This document shows positions 18,717 through 26,604 of a stretch of DNA of 64,000 nt, in pieces. The notes below the pieces were generated by a model. It worked only from the letters and a program-made list of their open reading frames with translations. It made no database searches and was not told the origin of the DNA. Position numbers and translations under genes: made by a program. The stretch lies in contig NZ_CP107903.1 in NCBI RefSeq assembly GCF_036013955.1, forward strand, positions 6,200,001-6,264,000, given 5' to 3'. The stretch is from Streptomyces sp. NBC_00459 (GTDB lineage Bacteria; Actinomycetota; Actinomycetes; Streptomycetales; Streptomycetaceae). Numbering within the stretch: position 1 is the first letter of the stretch; the number at the start of each line of letters is the position of its first letter.

Positions 18717-18776
18717 TTGAACGCGTTCAAAAGTTCTTACGGGGGAGACTGTAGGCCTGTTTTTGAACATGTTCAA
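18717..18776 (-). promoter_or_regulatory. candidate promoter with two TetR-type operator palindromes
   Basis: Two perfect 14-bp palindromes of the form TTGAAC-N2-GTTCAA lie at 18717-18730 (centre GC) and 18763-18776 (centre AT), 46 bp apart centre to centre. On the minus strand the left half of the distal one doubles as a -35 element (TTGAAC, 18776-18771). A 17-bp spacer follows, then TACAGT (18753-18748) as the -10. The second palindrome falls just downstream of the predicted transcription start. A dimeric repressor on both sites would block the operon that ends with the TetR gene. Confidence 0.72.
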
Positions 18777-18907
18777 GTGGCGTTCGAGGTGACCCGAACG
18801 ATGCGCACCGGTGTTCCGTGAGTGGGTACCTCGATCAGGTGGCGCCCTGGCCGTCCATGCTGGGTACGCTGAGCGGACAGGTGAGACTCCGTCGCATGGG
18901 AGCACTG

Positions 18908-19525
18908 ATGAGCGCCGTATCCGAGGACGAGATGGCGGGCGAGCCGCCGTACCGCTGGCCGATCCCGCCCGCCGAGGGCTGGACCGCGGACGACCTCGAC
19001 CGGATTCCGGGCCTCCCGCCGCACACGGAGTTGATCGACGGGAGTCTTGTCTTCACGAGTGCCCAGACCCGGTTTCACAGTCGCACGATGCGGCTGTTGG
19101 ACAACGCCTTGCTGGCTCAGACGCCGGCGCATCTGGACGTCGACCGGAAAATGGCGGTCAGGCTGGACCAGAGGAATCGGCCGGAGCCGGACATTGTGGT
19201 TTTTTCGGCGGAGGCGGTTACTGGTCCGAATCAGACCTGGTATGAGCCGGAGGACATCGTCCTTGCCGTTGAGGTGGTCTCGGCCGACTCCCGCGAACGC
19301 GACCGAGAGGCCAAGCCCCGCAAGTACGCGGCGGCCGGGGTGCTCCACTTCTGGCGGGTCGAGCAGGACGCGGACAAGGGGCTCCCGGTCGTCTACGTCT
19401 AAGAACTGGACCCCGCCACCAAGTCCTACGCCCTCACCGGCATCTTCCACGACCGCCTGAAGCTGACCGTCCCCTTCGAGATCGACATCGACCTGACGGC
19501 GATCAACCGCCGCCCGGGTTCATGA
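18908..19525 (+). pseudogene. Uma2-family (DUF820) endonuclease-like gene with in-frame stop near the 3' end
   Basis: Reading from ATG 18908 (GGGAG five bases upstream) gives a Uma2-type PD-(D/E)xK nuclease-fold protein. Core residues are visible: EPDIVVF (Asp), LAVEVVS (Glu) and KPRKYAAAGVLHFWRV (Lys). The frame meets TAA at 19400-19402 after VVYV, but stays open for 40 more codons (ELDPATKSYALTGIF, then VPFEIDIDLTAI) to TGA at 19523-19525. That continuation is the normal end of the family, so a sense codon, probably TAC, has become TAA. The 164-residue product keeps the predicted active site and could still fold. Calling it a pseudogene rather than a short gene is a judgement. Confidence 0.75.
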
Positions 19526-19535
19526 CTCCCCGCGC

Positions 19536-19943
19536 CTATGACCGCGCGAGTTCCGGCCGCTTCGTGTAGTCCGTGAAGCCGATGACGTTGCCCCAGGGGT
19601 CGGCGATCTCGACGGTCCAGCCCGTGGCCACGGAGAGCGGGGCGTCGAGCGGGGTGATGCCGGCCCTGGCGAGGGCGCGGGCCGCCGCCTTGGCGTCCGG
19701 CACCTCCAGCCAGATCCGGGGGGAGGCCCACGGCGGCGCCCGGTGCCCGAGCGCCTCCTCGACCCGCAGCAGCAGCCCCGGGGTCTCGGCACCGACCCTC
19801 AGCACGGCGATCCCGGCCTCGTCGACCCGAGCGGTGACACGGAACCCGGCACGCTCGTAGAAGGCGACCGCCTCGGCGAGCTCACCGACGGGCAGCAGCA
19901 CGTTGTCGAAACCGAGCAGTTCGTACGACTCGTCATCTGACAT
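19536..19943 (-). CDS. VOC-family protein (glyoxalase/bleomycin resistance fold)
   Basis: A 135-residue single-module VOC protein. It shows the usual beta-alpha-beta-beta-beta repeat: an opening GFDNVLLPVGELAEAVAFYE, a central PRIWLEVPDAKAAARALARAG, and the closing VEIADPWGNVIGFTDY, which carries a metal-ligand-type position. Members include dioxygenases, isomerases and antibiotic-binding proteins, so the reaction cannot be told. It lies tail to tail with the interrupted Uma2 gene, 10 bp apart, and is followed upstream by a second Uma2 gene on the same strand. It is probably a soluble cytoplasmic protein. Confidence 0.85.
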   Translation of the reverse strand: MSDDESYELLGFDNVLLPVGELAEAVAFYERAGFRVTARVDEAGIAVLRVGAETPGLLLRVEEALGHRAPPWASPRIWLEVPDAKAAARALARAGITPLDAPLSVATGWTVEIADPWGNVIGFTDYTKRPELARS

Positions 19944-20018
19944 GGCGTCAGGGTAAGGGGATGGTCGGCGGAATCCGGGGAGGCTGGGGCGGGCAGACGG
20001 GCGCTGTGACGTGCAGGT

Positions 20019-20630
20019 TCAGGGAGTCCGCTTCGGCTGGCCGGCGTCGAGGATCTCGGCGACATCGAGGCTGACCTTGGCGCCGATCGAGTCGGGGAGG
20101 GTGACGATCTCGCCGGGGGCGTGGATGCGGTGGGTGGTGTAGGCGTTGCCCTCGGGGTTGGTGAGCACATGGAGGCGCTGGTGCTTGCGGTCGACGACCA
20201 CATAGACGGGCACCTTGGCGGCTGCATAGGCGGTGACCTTGGTCTGCAGGTCGGCCTTCCAGTTGCTGGAGGTGACTTCCAGGACGAGTTGGAACGCCAC
20301 TGGCTCGTAGCAGTTGTTCTCTACGTAGTGCTCTTCGATGTCGGCGTCGACGACGACGAGATCAGGGATGGCGTAATCCTCGGTGCCACTGGGCAACCAC
20401 AGCCCGACGCCTTGGAGTACCTCTGTCTCGCTTCCGTCGATGCCGGCTGCGACGAACGGGCGCGTAAGCCTGGCCAGCGCACGTGCGTGGGGGAGGTCCG
20501 GGGGCGGGGACACGAGGATCAGGCCTCCGATGATCTCGACGCAGTAGCCCGGATTGCGCTCCATGAGGCGGTTCGCCTCCGCGATCAGCGGACGGTCGCC
20601 GTGAGGCTGCTCGGCAGCTGTTGCGGACAT
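20019..20630 (-). CDS. Uma2-family (DUF820) endonuclease-like protein
   Basis: A 203-residue protein with the restriction-endonuclease-like fold of the Uma2 family. The key acidic and basic positions are present: IPDLVVVDAD (about residue 100), LVLEVTSSNWKADLQTKV and YAAAKVPVYVVVDRKH. Such genes are multiplied in Streptomyces and cyanobacteria, and their biological role is not established. This is one of three in the window; it is more similar to the copy at 39239 (both have the VTSSNW signature) than to the interrupted copy at 18908. The ATG at 20630 is used. It is a single-gene unit with no linked methylase. Confidence 0.87.
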   Translation of the reverse strand: MSATAAEQPHGDRPLIAEANRLMERNPGYCVEIIGGLILVSPPPDLPHARALARLTRPFVAAGIDGSETEVLQGVGLWLPSGTEDYAIPDLVVVDADIEEHYVENNCYEPVAFQLVLEVTSSNWKADLQTKVTAYAAAKVPVYVVVDRKHQRLHVLTNPEGNAYTTHRIHAPGEIVTLPDSIGAKVSLDVAEILDAGQPKRTP

Positions 20631-20734
20631 CAGGTGCCTCCCGTTGGGCCGGTGTCGAGGCCATCATCGTAGGCCGGGAGGAACCGGCGTGTCCCCTTCA
20701 CGCCGGGTCACCCGATCGTGTGCCTGGCAGGCGA

Positions 20735-20767
20735 GAGGGCCCCGTCTCCTGCGGAAACGGGGCCCTC
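20735..20767 (-). terminator. hairpin terminator downstream of the degraded DNRLRE/FG-GAP gene
   Basis: A perfect 11-bp stem (GAGGGCCCCGT paired with its complement) with an 11-base loop lies about 30 bases beyond the stop codon at 20796. It fits as the original terminator of the now broken gene. Confidence 0.75.
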
Positions 20768-20795
20768 GACGACGTATTCGGGACGCGTCAAGCGG

Positions 20796-21240
20796 TCATC
20801 CGACGGCGATCCGGTTCTTCCAGTAGTCCTTCGCGGGGAGCACCTCCCGCCCGGAGCCCGCGACCACCGCGGCCCTGCCGCCGGCGTAGAAGCGGACGGA
20901 GCCGTCGGCGCGGATGGCCCAGAGGTCGGGGACGGTGTCGCCATTGACGTCCGGGGTGCCGAGGACGTGGAGCATGCTGACGTTGTCCTGGTCGGCTCGA
21001 ACGGGCGCTGCACGACCAGGAGTACGTCTCCAGCACGGTCAGCTTCGCGCTCGTGATCTTCGTCCCCATGAGGGCTTTGGCGAACTCGATGTTGAAGTGT
21101 GAGCGCGAGGTGCCCCAGGTATCGGACTCAACGCCGGCACGTGCCTCGTGCGTACCGCCCCCGTTGGAGCCCTTGCCGTTGTAGAACGTGGCGTTGGGGT
21201 GGCAGCTGTGGGCGGTGGTCCAGGCCTGGACCACCACAGG
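20796..21240 (-). pseudogene. remnant of a secreted DNRLRE/FG-GAP-repeat protein gene
   Basis: Two minus-strand coding fragments in different frames remain. From about 21240 to 21030 the frame reads VVQAWTTAHSCHPNATFYNG, then FAKALMGTKITSAKLTVLET, which resembles a DNRLRE domain like the one in the large RHS gene. From about 20995 to the TGA at 20796 a second frame reads HVLGTPDVNGDTVPDLWAIR, then FYAGGRAAVVAGSG, an FG-GAP/VCBS-type Asp-rich calcium loop typical of the end of such proteins. The middle of the gene is missing and the frames no longer join. There is no signal peptide or start, so it is a decayed relic. Confidence 0.72.
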
Positions 21241-21382
21241 GAAAATGGACCACAGTTGGGGGTAATTGCGAATTGCTTCAAGGGGTAATCAAGTACCGTA
21301 AGCCCGTTTATTTTCTTTGCCAATAAAAGGGAATACGGCAACGCTTGGAGGGTTGGGTGCCGTATTTTCGTGGGGGATATTC

Positions 21383-21664
21383 ATGGCAGTCACGAGTCGC
21401 ATTTATAGTGTAATTGTAGATCAATATGGAGTCGAGGCGAGTTCGGTCATCTCGCTCTTGGAGGAGGCGGAGCTGAGGGTGTTTCATAAGGCTGCCAGCG
21501 AGAGGATCGCAGCCGCTGTCGTGGTTCTGGCCAACGGGAGTGTCGATAAGCTTCTTGATGCGATTCGACTAATGGAGACCGATTGGCGTGATCTTCTTGT
21601 CGATGCGGAACTTGCGGACGTCGGCTGGTCGTCGAGGCTGGATGATATTTTCGGTTCACGCTAG
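21383..21664 (+). CDS. AT-rich orphan gene, unknown function (possible orphan immunity gene)
   Basis: A 93-residue protein starting MAVTSRIYSVIVDQYGVEAS, with a mixed helical content and no signal or membrane segment. I do not recognise the family. Its codons are strikingly AT-rich for this genome (TTT, ATA, GTA, AAT and GAT are common), and the low GC extends from about 21245 to 21830, so the stretch looks recently acquired. A purine-rich GGGGGAT precedes the ATG. It stands beside the remnant of a DNRLRE/FG-GAP surface protein, a setting in which orphan immunity genes are often left behind. That role is inference. Confidence 0.6.
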   Translation: MAVTSRIYSVIVDQYGVEASSVISLLEEAELRVFHKAASERIAAAVVVLANGSVDKLLDAIRLMETDWRDLLVDAELADVGWSSRLDDIFGSR

Positions 21665-21835
21665 CCGGAGCGGAATCGAGTAAGCGGGAATACGCCAGTG
21701 CGGCCAGCACGCATCGACGGAATGTTTCCGAGGAGCAACGCCTTGAGTACTCCGAGTTCGATGCTCTTCCTATGGAAAGGGTGTAAGTCGAGTCTCGGAA
21801 GCGGGGATGCAATATGCAGTCGGCAGAGGCCGACG

Positions 21836-22570
21836 TCAGTCCCACCAGAACTCCCATTCGCGGCGCTTCATGAGCTCCTCCGGGTATGTCTCCCAGTCCA
21901 TGGACGGTTCCACGTAGAACCAGTCCGGGCAGGCAACGTAGTGCTCGGCCGCCAGAACACGGGCTTGGTCGATGTCCGTCGGCGGAGCGGCGACCGAGAC
22001 GTGGAGACTGGCGTGCCCGAAACCCACGACACGGACCGCGAACCGGTCCTCCCAGGAGCGGAGCACCGCCGACAGCTCTTGCACGTCTATGTGGTTGGCC
22101 GGTCCGGCCCAGTTGAGGGCGGCGGGCGCGTCGGCGCCCCGGGAGACCTCTACAAGTGCCAGACACTGGGCCCGACTGCTACGGACCAGCGCGGTGGCGA
22201 GTTCTGCGGCGGGCAGGGCGACGTCCGTCACCGATGCGGCAGGCGCTGCTAGGCCCGGCCACTCCTTGAAGGGCGGCCAGGCATCCTCCGTCCATGCACG
22301 CCGTAGGTAGGAAGCAGCATCGATACCCGACCCCGCCCCGTAGTCGCCCTCCACGGGCTCGAACGAGTCGTCCGGGTATTCGAGCAGCAGCGGGTACAGA
22401 CCGGTCTCGGAATGTCTGGAGTACAGCCGCTCCCACCAGTCGGCCGCGCCCCGGACCGGCCCGTCGCTCAGCCACACCACAGGGTGCGGATCCTGGGATG
22501 GGCCCACCAGGTGGCCGGGCGGCAGCTCGTTCAGCAGCCGTTCGCGATCTTCATGGAGTGGTTTGGACAC
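21836..22570 (-). CDS. DUF4253-domain protein
   Basis: A 244-residue cytoplasmic protein. The C-terminal 110 residues match the DUF4253 pattern: AQCLALVEVSRGADAPAALN, then a Trp/Glu/Asp segment, VVGFGHASLHVSVAAPPTD, and AAEHYVACPDWFYVE. The N-terminal half (about 120 residues) is unassigned and rich in Trp and acidic residues. DUF4253 proteins are common in Streptomyces and often sit near RHS/WapA-type toxin genes, where an immunity-related role has been suggested; that is not proven. Here it lies next to the degraded surface-protein gene and the AT-rich orphan, which supports that idea only weakly. Confidence 0.82.
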   Translation of the reverse strand: MSKPLHEDRERLLNELPPGHLVGPSQDPHPVVWLSDGPVRGAADWWERLYSRHSETGLYPLLLEYPDDSFEPVEGDYGAGSGIDAASYLRRAWTEDAWPPFKEWPGLAAPAASVTDVALPAAELATALVRSSRAQCLALVEVSRGADAPAALNWAGPANHIDVQELSAVLRSWEDRFAVRVVGFGHASLHVSVAAPPTDIDQARVLAAEHYVACPDWFYVEPSMDWETYPEELMKRREWEFWWD

Positions 22571-22610
22571 GACGGGACTCTATGAGGCAACACTGACAAT
22601 GGCCCAAGGC

Positions 22611-23912
22611 CTACACCCCGTCGACCCCGTCCCTGACAACCTCCCGAGCCACAGTCCCCCGCGCCCCCGCCAACTCGCCGGCGATACGGGCGCTCCGCTC
22701 CTCATCCGCGACAACCACCCCCGCCACAGGCCCCACGTCGAGCAGCCGCCGCCGTCGCAAGTGGGTGGGCGGATGGGTCGCGTCGACACTGTGGCCGCGC
22801 AACGCGCCCACGCGGCGCTGACGTTCGTACTCGGACTCCGGGATGGAGGCGATATGCGCCGCCAACTCCTCCCACAGACCCTCCCCTTCGGTACCTCGGG
22901 GCTGACCGCTCCGCCGCAGCTGCCGGCTGTTCACCTCGCGGCGCAGAGTGATGTCGATGGAGTCGACGACGAGGAGCCGGTCCATCAGGCCGACCGCTGC
23001 CTCTGTCGAACCCGCCCGCGCCGCAGCCGAGTCGGCGAGGTACTCGCTGCGCTGCGTGGAGCGCAGGGTGAGAGTGTCGAGCAGCATCAGTACGCCCTGG
23101 ACGAGCAGGCGGGGCCCGATGTATGCCAGGTTGGTGATCATCTGGACGGCGGTCGGGTTGGGTATCGGCGAGAGGTAGAAGAGCCAGAGGCCCAGTGAGC
23201 GGAACGCTGTCCCCAGCACCAGCCCACGCCGCGTGTCCCCGTTGCTGTAGTGGCCCAACTCGTGCCCCAGCAGGGCGATTCGATGCTCGGGAGTCAGGGA
23301 CTCCCACAACGGGAGGCCCAGAGTGAGGAGGCGGCCACGGAGGCCGTACGTCTGTACACTCGCGTTCGTGTCGGCGTTGACCGCCACGGCGTCCACGCCT
23401 CTGGTCCCCGACACCTCGGCGACCTCGTCGATCAGCGCGAACAGTTCGGGCGCGTCGGGTCGGCGCAGGACTGCACCGTTGTCCTCGTCCTTGGGGAGCC
23501 GGTTCAGCCTGGGGCGCAGCCCCCAGCCCAGCAGCAACAGGAACAGCCCGGGCACCATGAGGAGTCCGCCCCAGCCGCTCACCACGCACCAGATCCCGGT
23601 CGTGGCGAGCACTGCCGTCACCCCGTGGATCAGCAGAGCGACGACATACGCCAGCACCCCGTACGCGTCACGACGAGCCCGCTGCTCCCCGGGCGCGTCC
23701 GTACTCATCGTCGCCAGCAGCTTCTCGCCGTGCCGCCGCGCCAGCGTGCGGCGCAGCGCCTCCAGCCTGCCCTTTGCCGGTTCGGGACCACCCGGATCCA
23801 CGTTCCAGTCGCAGGCCGGACACCACTTGGTGAAACGGCTGTCCGCCTGGATCCCCGTATCGCACTCAGGGCACCGGCTGGACTCCAGCACGCCTTCTGT
23901 GATGGTGCGCAT
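22611..23912 (-). CDS. M48-family membrane zinc metalloprotease with N-terminal zinc ribbon
   Basis: A 433-residue HtpX/Ste24-type membrane protease. It opens with a zinc-ribbon-like CPECDTG and CPACDWN pair (about residues 17-40). Two membrane helices lie at about 85-140. The HExxH zinc site is LLGHELGHYSNGD (about residue 240), and a further hydrophobic region and the third-ligand segment (SEYLADSAAARAG) follow. The ATG at 23912 is preceded by AGGGGGAGG; an in-frame ATG at 23960 adds a non-conserved basic lead. Family members degrade membrane or secreted proteins with Zn at the cytoplasmic face. No partner gene is evident. Confidence 0.9.
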   Translation of the reverse strand: MRTITEGVLESSRCPECDTGIQADSRFTKWCPACDWNVDPGGPEPAKGRLEALRRTLARRHGEKLLATMSTDAPGEQRARRDAYGVLAYVVALLIHGVTAVLATTGIWCVVSGWGGLLMVPGLFLLLLGWGLRPRLNRLPKDEDNGAVLRRPDAPELFALIDEVAEVSGTRGVDAVAVNADTNASVQTYGLRGRLLTLGLPLWESLTPEHRIALLGHELGHYSNGDTRRGLVLGTAFRSLGLWLFYLSPIPNPTAVQMITNLAYIGPRLLVQGVLMLLDTLTLRSTQRSEYLADSAAARAGSTEAAVGLMDRLLVVDSIDITLRREVNSRQLRRSGQPRGTEGEGLWEELAAHIASIPESEYERQRRVGALRGHSVDATHPPTHLRRRRLLDVGPVAGVVVADEERSARIAGELAGARGTVAREVVRDGVDGV

Positions 23913-24097
23913 CGCTGCGGACCTCCCCCTCGACCTCTCCCCAGAGGTCGCTCTGTTCATGACACGTCGGGCCGATCATGTCAGTTCCGCTGAACCTCGA
24001 ACCGTTCGGGTAACCCGTACCAACCGTCCGGGTACGAGAACCGACCCGCCCGAATACGCTTGTCCGCCGTTCAGGTTCGCCACTACGGTCCCGGACC

Positions 24098-24763
24098 GTG
24101 GACCTCTTCTCACACTCCTGGACAGCGCTGCTCACCACCATCGCCGAACTCCCCGACGAGGACTTCGACCGCCCCTCCGGATGCACCGGCTGGCTGGTAC
24201 GTGACCTGGTCTGTCACCTGGTCATCGACGCCCAGGACGTCCTGATCACCCTTGTCACGCCCGCCCCCGACGCCGAACCGACCGTTGACGCCGTCACCTA
24301 CTGGGACGTCCTCACCGAACCCCCGACCGGCGACGATCCCCTCGACGCTCTGATCCCCCGACTGGCCGCCGCCTACGGCGACCCGGCGCTCCTCAAGTTC
24401 CACCTCGACGACGTCGGTTCCGCCGCCGGCCGAGCTGCCCGACTCGCCGATCCCGCCGCCCGCGTCAGCACCCGCGACGAGGTCCTGACCGTCGAGGACT
24501 ACCTCTCCGCGTACGTCCTCGAATGGACCCTGCATCACCTGGACCTGATCGCGCGTCTGCCGCACCCCGCGCGGCTGCCGCCCGCCGAGACACTCGCGGC
24601 GGCCCGCGCCCTGCTGGAGGCGATCGCCGGGACCCCGTTCCCCGCCGCGTTCTCCGACACCGACGCCCTGCTGGTCGGCACCGGACGCCGTACACCCACG
24701 GAGGCGGAGACGGCCGCCCTCGGCGACGAGCTTGCTGCCACGATCCCGCTCGTCCTCGGCTGA
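24098..24763 (+). CDS. maleylpyruvate isomerase N-terminal-domain protein (DinB/mycothiol-dependent type)
   Basis: A 221-residue four-helix-bundle protein. It starts MDLFSHSWTALLTTIAELPD and has the family signature GCTGWLVRDLVCHLVIDAQD at about residue 30, where Trp and the His metal ligand sit. A second metal-ligand His lies in VLEWTLHHLDLIARL. In actinobacteria this fold serves mycothiol-dependent isomerases and S-transferases, so a detoxification or thiol-transfer role is likely, but the substrate is unknown. The GTG at 24098 is the best start. It is convergent with the secreted lectin-like gene, with a shared terminator between. Confidence 0.85.
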   Translation: MDLFSHSWTALLTTIAELPDEDFDRPSGCTGWLVRDLVCHLVIDAQDVLITLVTPAPDAEPTVDAVTYWDVLTEPPTGDDPLDALIPRLAAAYGDPALLKFHLDDVGSAAGRAARLADPAARVSTRDEVLTVEDYLSAYVLEWTLHHLDLIARLPHPARLPPAETLAAARALLEAIAGTPFPAAFSDTDALLVGTGRRTPTEAETAALGDELAATIPLVLG

Positions 24764-24777
24764 AGCCGGAGTGAGGC

Positions 24778-24820
24778 GAAGGGGGGTGAGGCAGGGCGCC
24801 CGCCCGCCTCACCCCCCTTC
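24778..24820. terminator. bidirectional terminator between convergent genes
   Basis: A 15-bp perfect stem (GAAGGGGGGTGAGGC paired with GCCTCACCCCCCTTC) with a 13-base loop lies between the stop codons at 24763 and 24850. Its symmetry would serve transcripts from both directions. Confidence 0.82.
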
Positions 24821-24849
24821 ACCGGGTCACGCCACTCTCAATGGCTCTC

Positions 24850-25650
24850 TCAGCACCCGCCCGCGCGACCCGGACTCACCACCACGTCGTCCATCCGCAC
24901 GTCGTACGACGACGGAGTCGGGTCGCCCTGGTACAACTGCCAGCCCAGCTTCAGCTTGTCGAACGTCGGGAAGACGAAGTCCGAGTCCTGGGCGCCGCCG
25001 TGATGGGTGGCGTCGACCGTCAGGTCCGACTGCTCGACCCCGTCGAAGTACACCGTGACCCGGCTGTCCGCGGCGTCCAGATGGAACTCCACGCACTGCC
25101 ACTTGTCCGCCTCCGCCGGTGCCGTCGTCTTCCACGACGTCCAGTCGCCCGTCGGGCCCAGATCGGAGCCGACACCCCAGAAGTTGCCCTTGTCCGTCGG
25201 GGCGTACTGGCCGCCCAACGGGCGTACGAGGGTGGGGGAGTCGGTGCCGGAGGCCTCCGCGATCGTCCAGTGGGCCCAGTCGGGCGCCGTGGGGAACGCG
25301 TCCACGCGCAGGCGCAGGCGGGCCCAGTAACTGTTGCCGGGCGCCGAGAGGTTGGGGATGACGACGAACGCGCGGCCGTTGCCCTGCGTCCGGATGCGGA
25401 GTTCGCGGCCCTTGCCGGTCGAACTCGGGGCGACGGTCAGGGTGCCGTTGGAGGTGTCCGTCGTCCAGCCGCGGCCGGCGGTCACCGGGCCGAGGGGAAG
25501 GTGGTCGAAGTTCTCCCGTACGAGGGGACGTTGGCCATATGCCGTGTCGTGGACGGGAGTTGCCGAGGCGGTGGGGGGTATCGCGAGCAGCGTGGCCGCC
25601 GTGGCCGCGGCCGCCGACAGTGCTGCGATCGATTTCCTCAGGATGGTCAT
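24850..25650 (-). CDS. secreted concanavalin-like/Cip1-like carbohydrate-binding protein
   Basis: A 266-residue secreted protein. The signal peptide (MTILRKSIAALSAAAATAAT, cleavage near SATP at about residue 31) is followed by a beta-rich domain of about 230 residues with many Trp, Asp and Gly. Recognisable segments are RENFDHLPLGPVTAGRGW, FVVIPNLSAPGNSYWARLRL and WQCVEFHLDAADSRVTVYFDG. This resembles the jelly-roll of Cip1-like proteins and polysaccharide-lyase-like domains, which bind plant cell wall polymers; catalysis is not established. It ends AGGC, giving a single terminal Cys. The assignment to Cip1-like is tentative. Confidence 0.7.
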   Translation of the reverse strand: MTILRKSIAALSAAAATAATLLAIPPTASATPVHDTAYGQRPLVRENFDHLPLGPVTAGRGWTTDTSNGTLTVAPSSTGKGRELRIRTQGNGRAFVVIPNLSAPGNSYWARLRLRVDAFPTAPDWAHWTIAEASGTDSPTLVRPLGGQYAPTDKGNFWGVGSDLGPTGDWTSWKTTAPAEADKWQCVEFHLDAADSRVTVYFDGVEQSDLTVDATHHGGAQDSDFVFPTFDKLKLGWQLYQGDPTPSSYDVRMDDVVVSPGRAGGC

Positions 25651-25762
25651 GTGCCCAGTCTGTAACGGGAGTTGACCAAGTTCCTAGTGGTACTGGTGGG
25701 TATCGAAGGGCGTGTGGCCGTGATCACCGCAAGGCCGAAGTGCTCGGCGGCCAAACGCCCGA

Positions 25763-25796
25763 TGGCCGTGCTTCCGTCGAAACAGAAGCACGGCCA
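25763..25796 (-). terminator. terminator of the sdh operon
   Basis: A 12-bp perfect stem (TGGCCGTGCTTC paired with GAAGCACGGCCA) with a 10-base loop lies about 30 bases past the sdhB stop codon at 25825, in the direction of sdh transcription. Confidence 0.8.
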
Positions 25797-25824
25797 CCGG
25801 AGGTCGTCGAGTAGACCCGGGAGA

Positions 25825-26604
25825 TCAGAACCGCCGAGTGATCAGCGCCCTCTTCACTTCCTGAATGGCCTTCGTGACCTCGATCCCGCGAGGGCACGCG
25901 TCCGTGCAGTTGAACGTGGTCCGGCAGCGCCAGACGCCGTCCCGGTCGTTCAGGATCTCCAGGCGCTGCTCGCCCGCCTCGTCACGGCTGTCGAAGATGA
26001 ACCGGTGGGCGTTCACGATCGCGGCCGGGCCGAAGTACTGGCCGTCGTTCCAGAAGACCGGGCACGACGACGTGCACGCCGCGCACAGGATGCACTTCGT
26101 GGTGTCGTCGAACCGTTCCCGGTCCTCGGCCGTCTGGAAGCGCTCGCGCGTCGGCTCGTTGGTGTCCTTCGTGATGAGGAAGGGCATCACGTCGCGGTAC
26201 GCCTGGAAGAACGGCTCCATGTCGACGATCAGGTCCTTCAGGACCGTCAGGCCCTTGATGGGCTCGACCGTGATCGGCTTGGCGGGGTTGATGTCCTTGA
26301 TCAGGGTCTTGCAGGCAAGGCGGTTCTTGCCGTTGATCCGCATGGCGTCCGAGCCGCAGATGCCGTGCGCGCAGGAACGACGGAACGTCAGCGAACCGTC
26401 CTGGTCCCACTTGATCTTGTGGAGGGCGTCGAGGACGCGCTCCTTCGGGTCGATCTCCAGCTGGAAGTCTTCCCAGACCGCCTCGGCCGCCAGCTCCGGG
26501 TTGAAGCGGCGGATGCGGAAGGTGACCGTGATGTACGGGGAGTCGGCGAAGCCGGGCTCGGGCTCGCCGGCCGCGTCCGCCTTGTCCAGAACAGGGGTTG
26601 CCAT
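25825..26604 (-). CDS. sdhB: succinate dehydrogenase iron-sulfur subunit
   Basis: A 259-residue electron-transfer subunit of respiratory complex II; it passes electrons from SdhA FAD to the quinone site. The [2Fe-2S] ligands are RRSCAHGICGSDAMRING to LAC, with C78, C83, C98 and Asp86 in place of the fourth Cys, as in E. coli. The [4Fe-4S] site is KCILCAACTSSCP (about 170-181) and the [3Fe-4S] site is WRCRTTFNCTDACPRG (about 226-238). The ATG at 26604 overlaps the sdhA stop (TGATG), so the two are coupled. It is the last gene of sdhCDAB, followed by a strong terminator. Confidence 0.97.
   Translation of the reverse strand: MATPVLDKADAAGEPEPGFADSPYITVTFRIRRFNPELAAEAVWEDFQLEIDPKERVLDALHKIKWDQDGSLTFRRSCAHGICGSDAMRINGKNRLACKTLIKDINPAKPITVEPIKGLTVLKDLIVDMEPFFQAYRDVMPFLITKDTNEPTRERFQTAEDRERFDDTTKCILCAACTSSCPVFWNDGQYFGPAAIVNAHRFIFDSRDEAGEQRLEILNDRDGVWRCRTTFNCTDACPRGIEVTKAIQEVKRALITRRF

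Noticed and set aside
18683..18730. N-terminal extension of the membrane protein to 18730
   Set aside because: The extension runs through an operator palindrome and downstream of the predicted promoter, and gives a non-hydrophobic lead unlike the rest.
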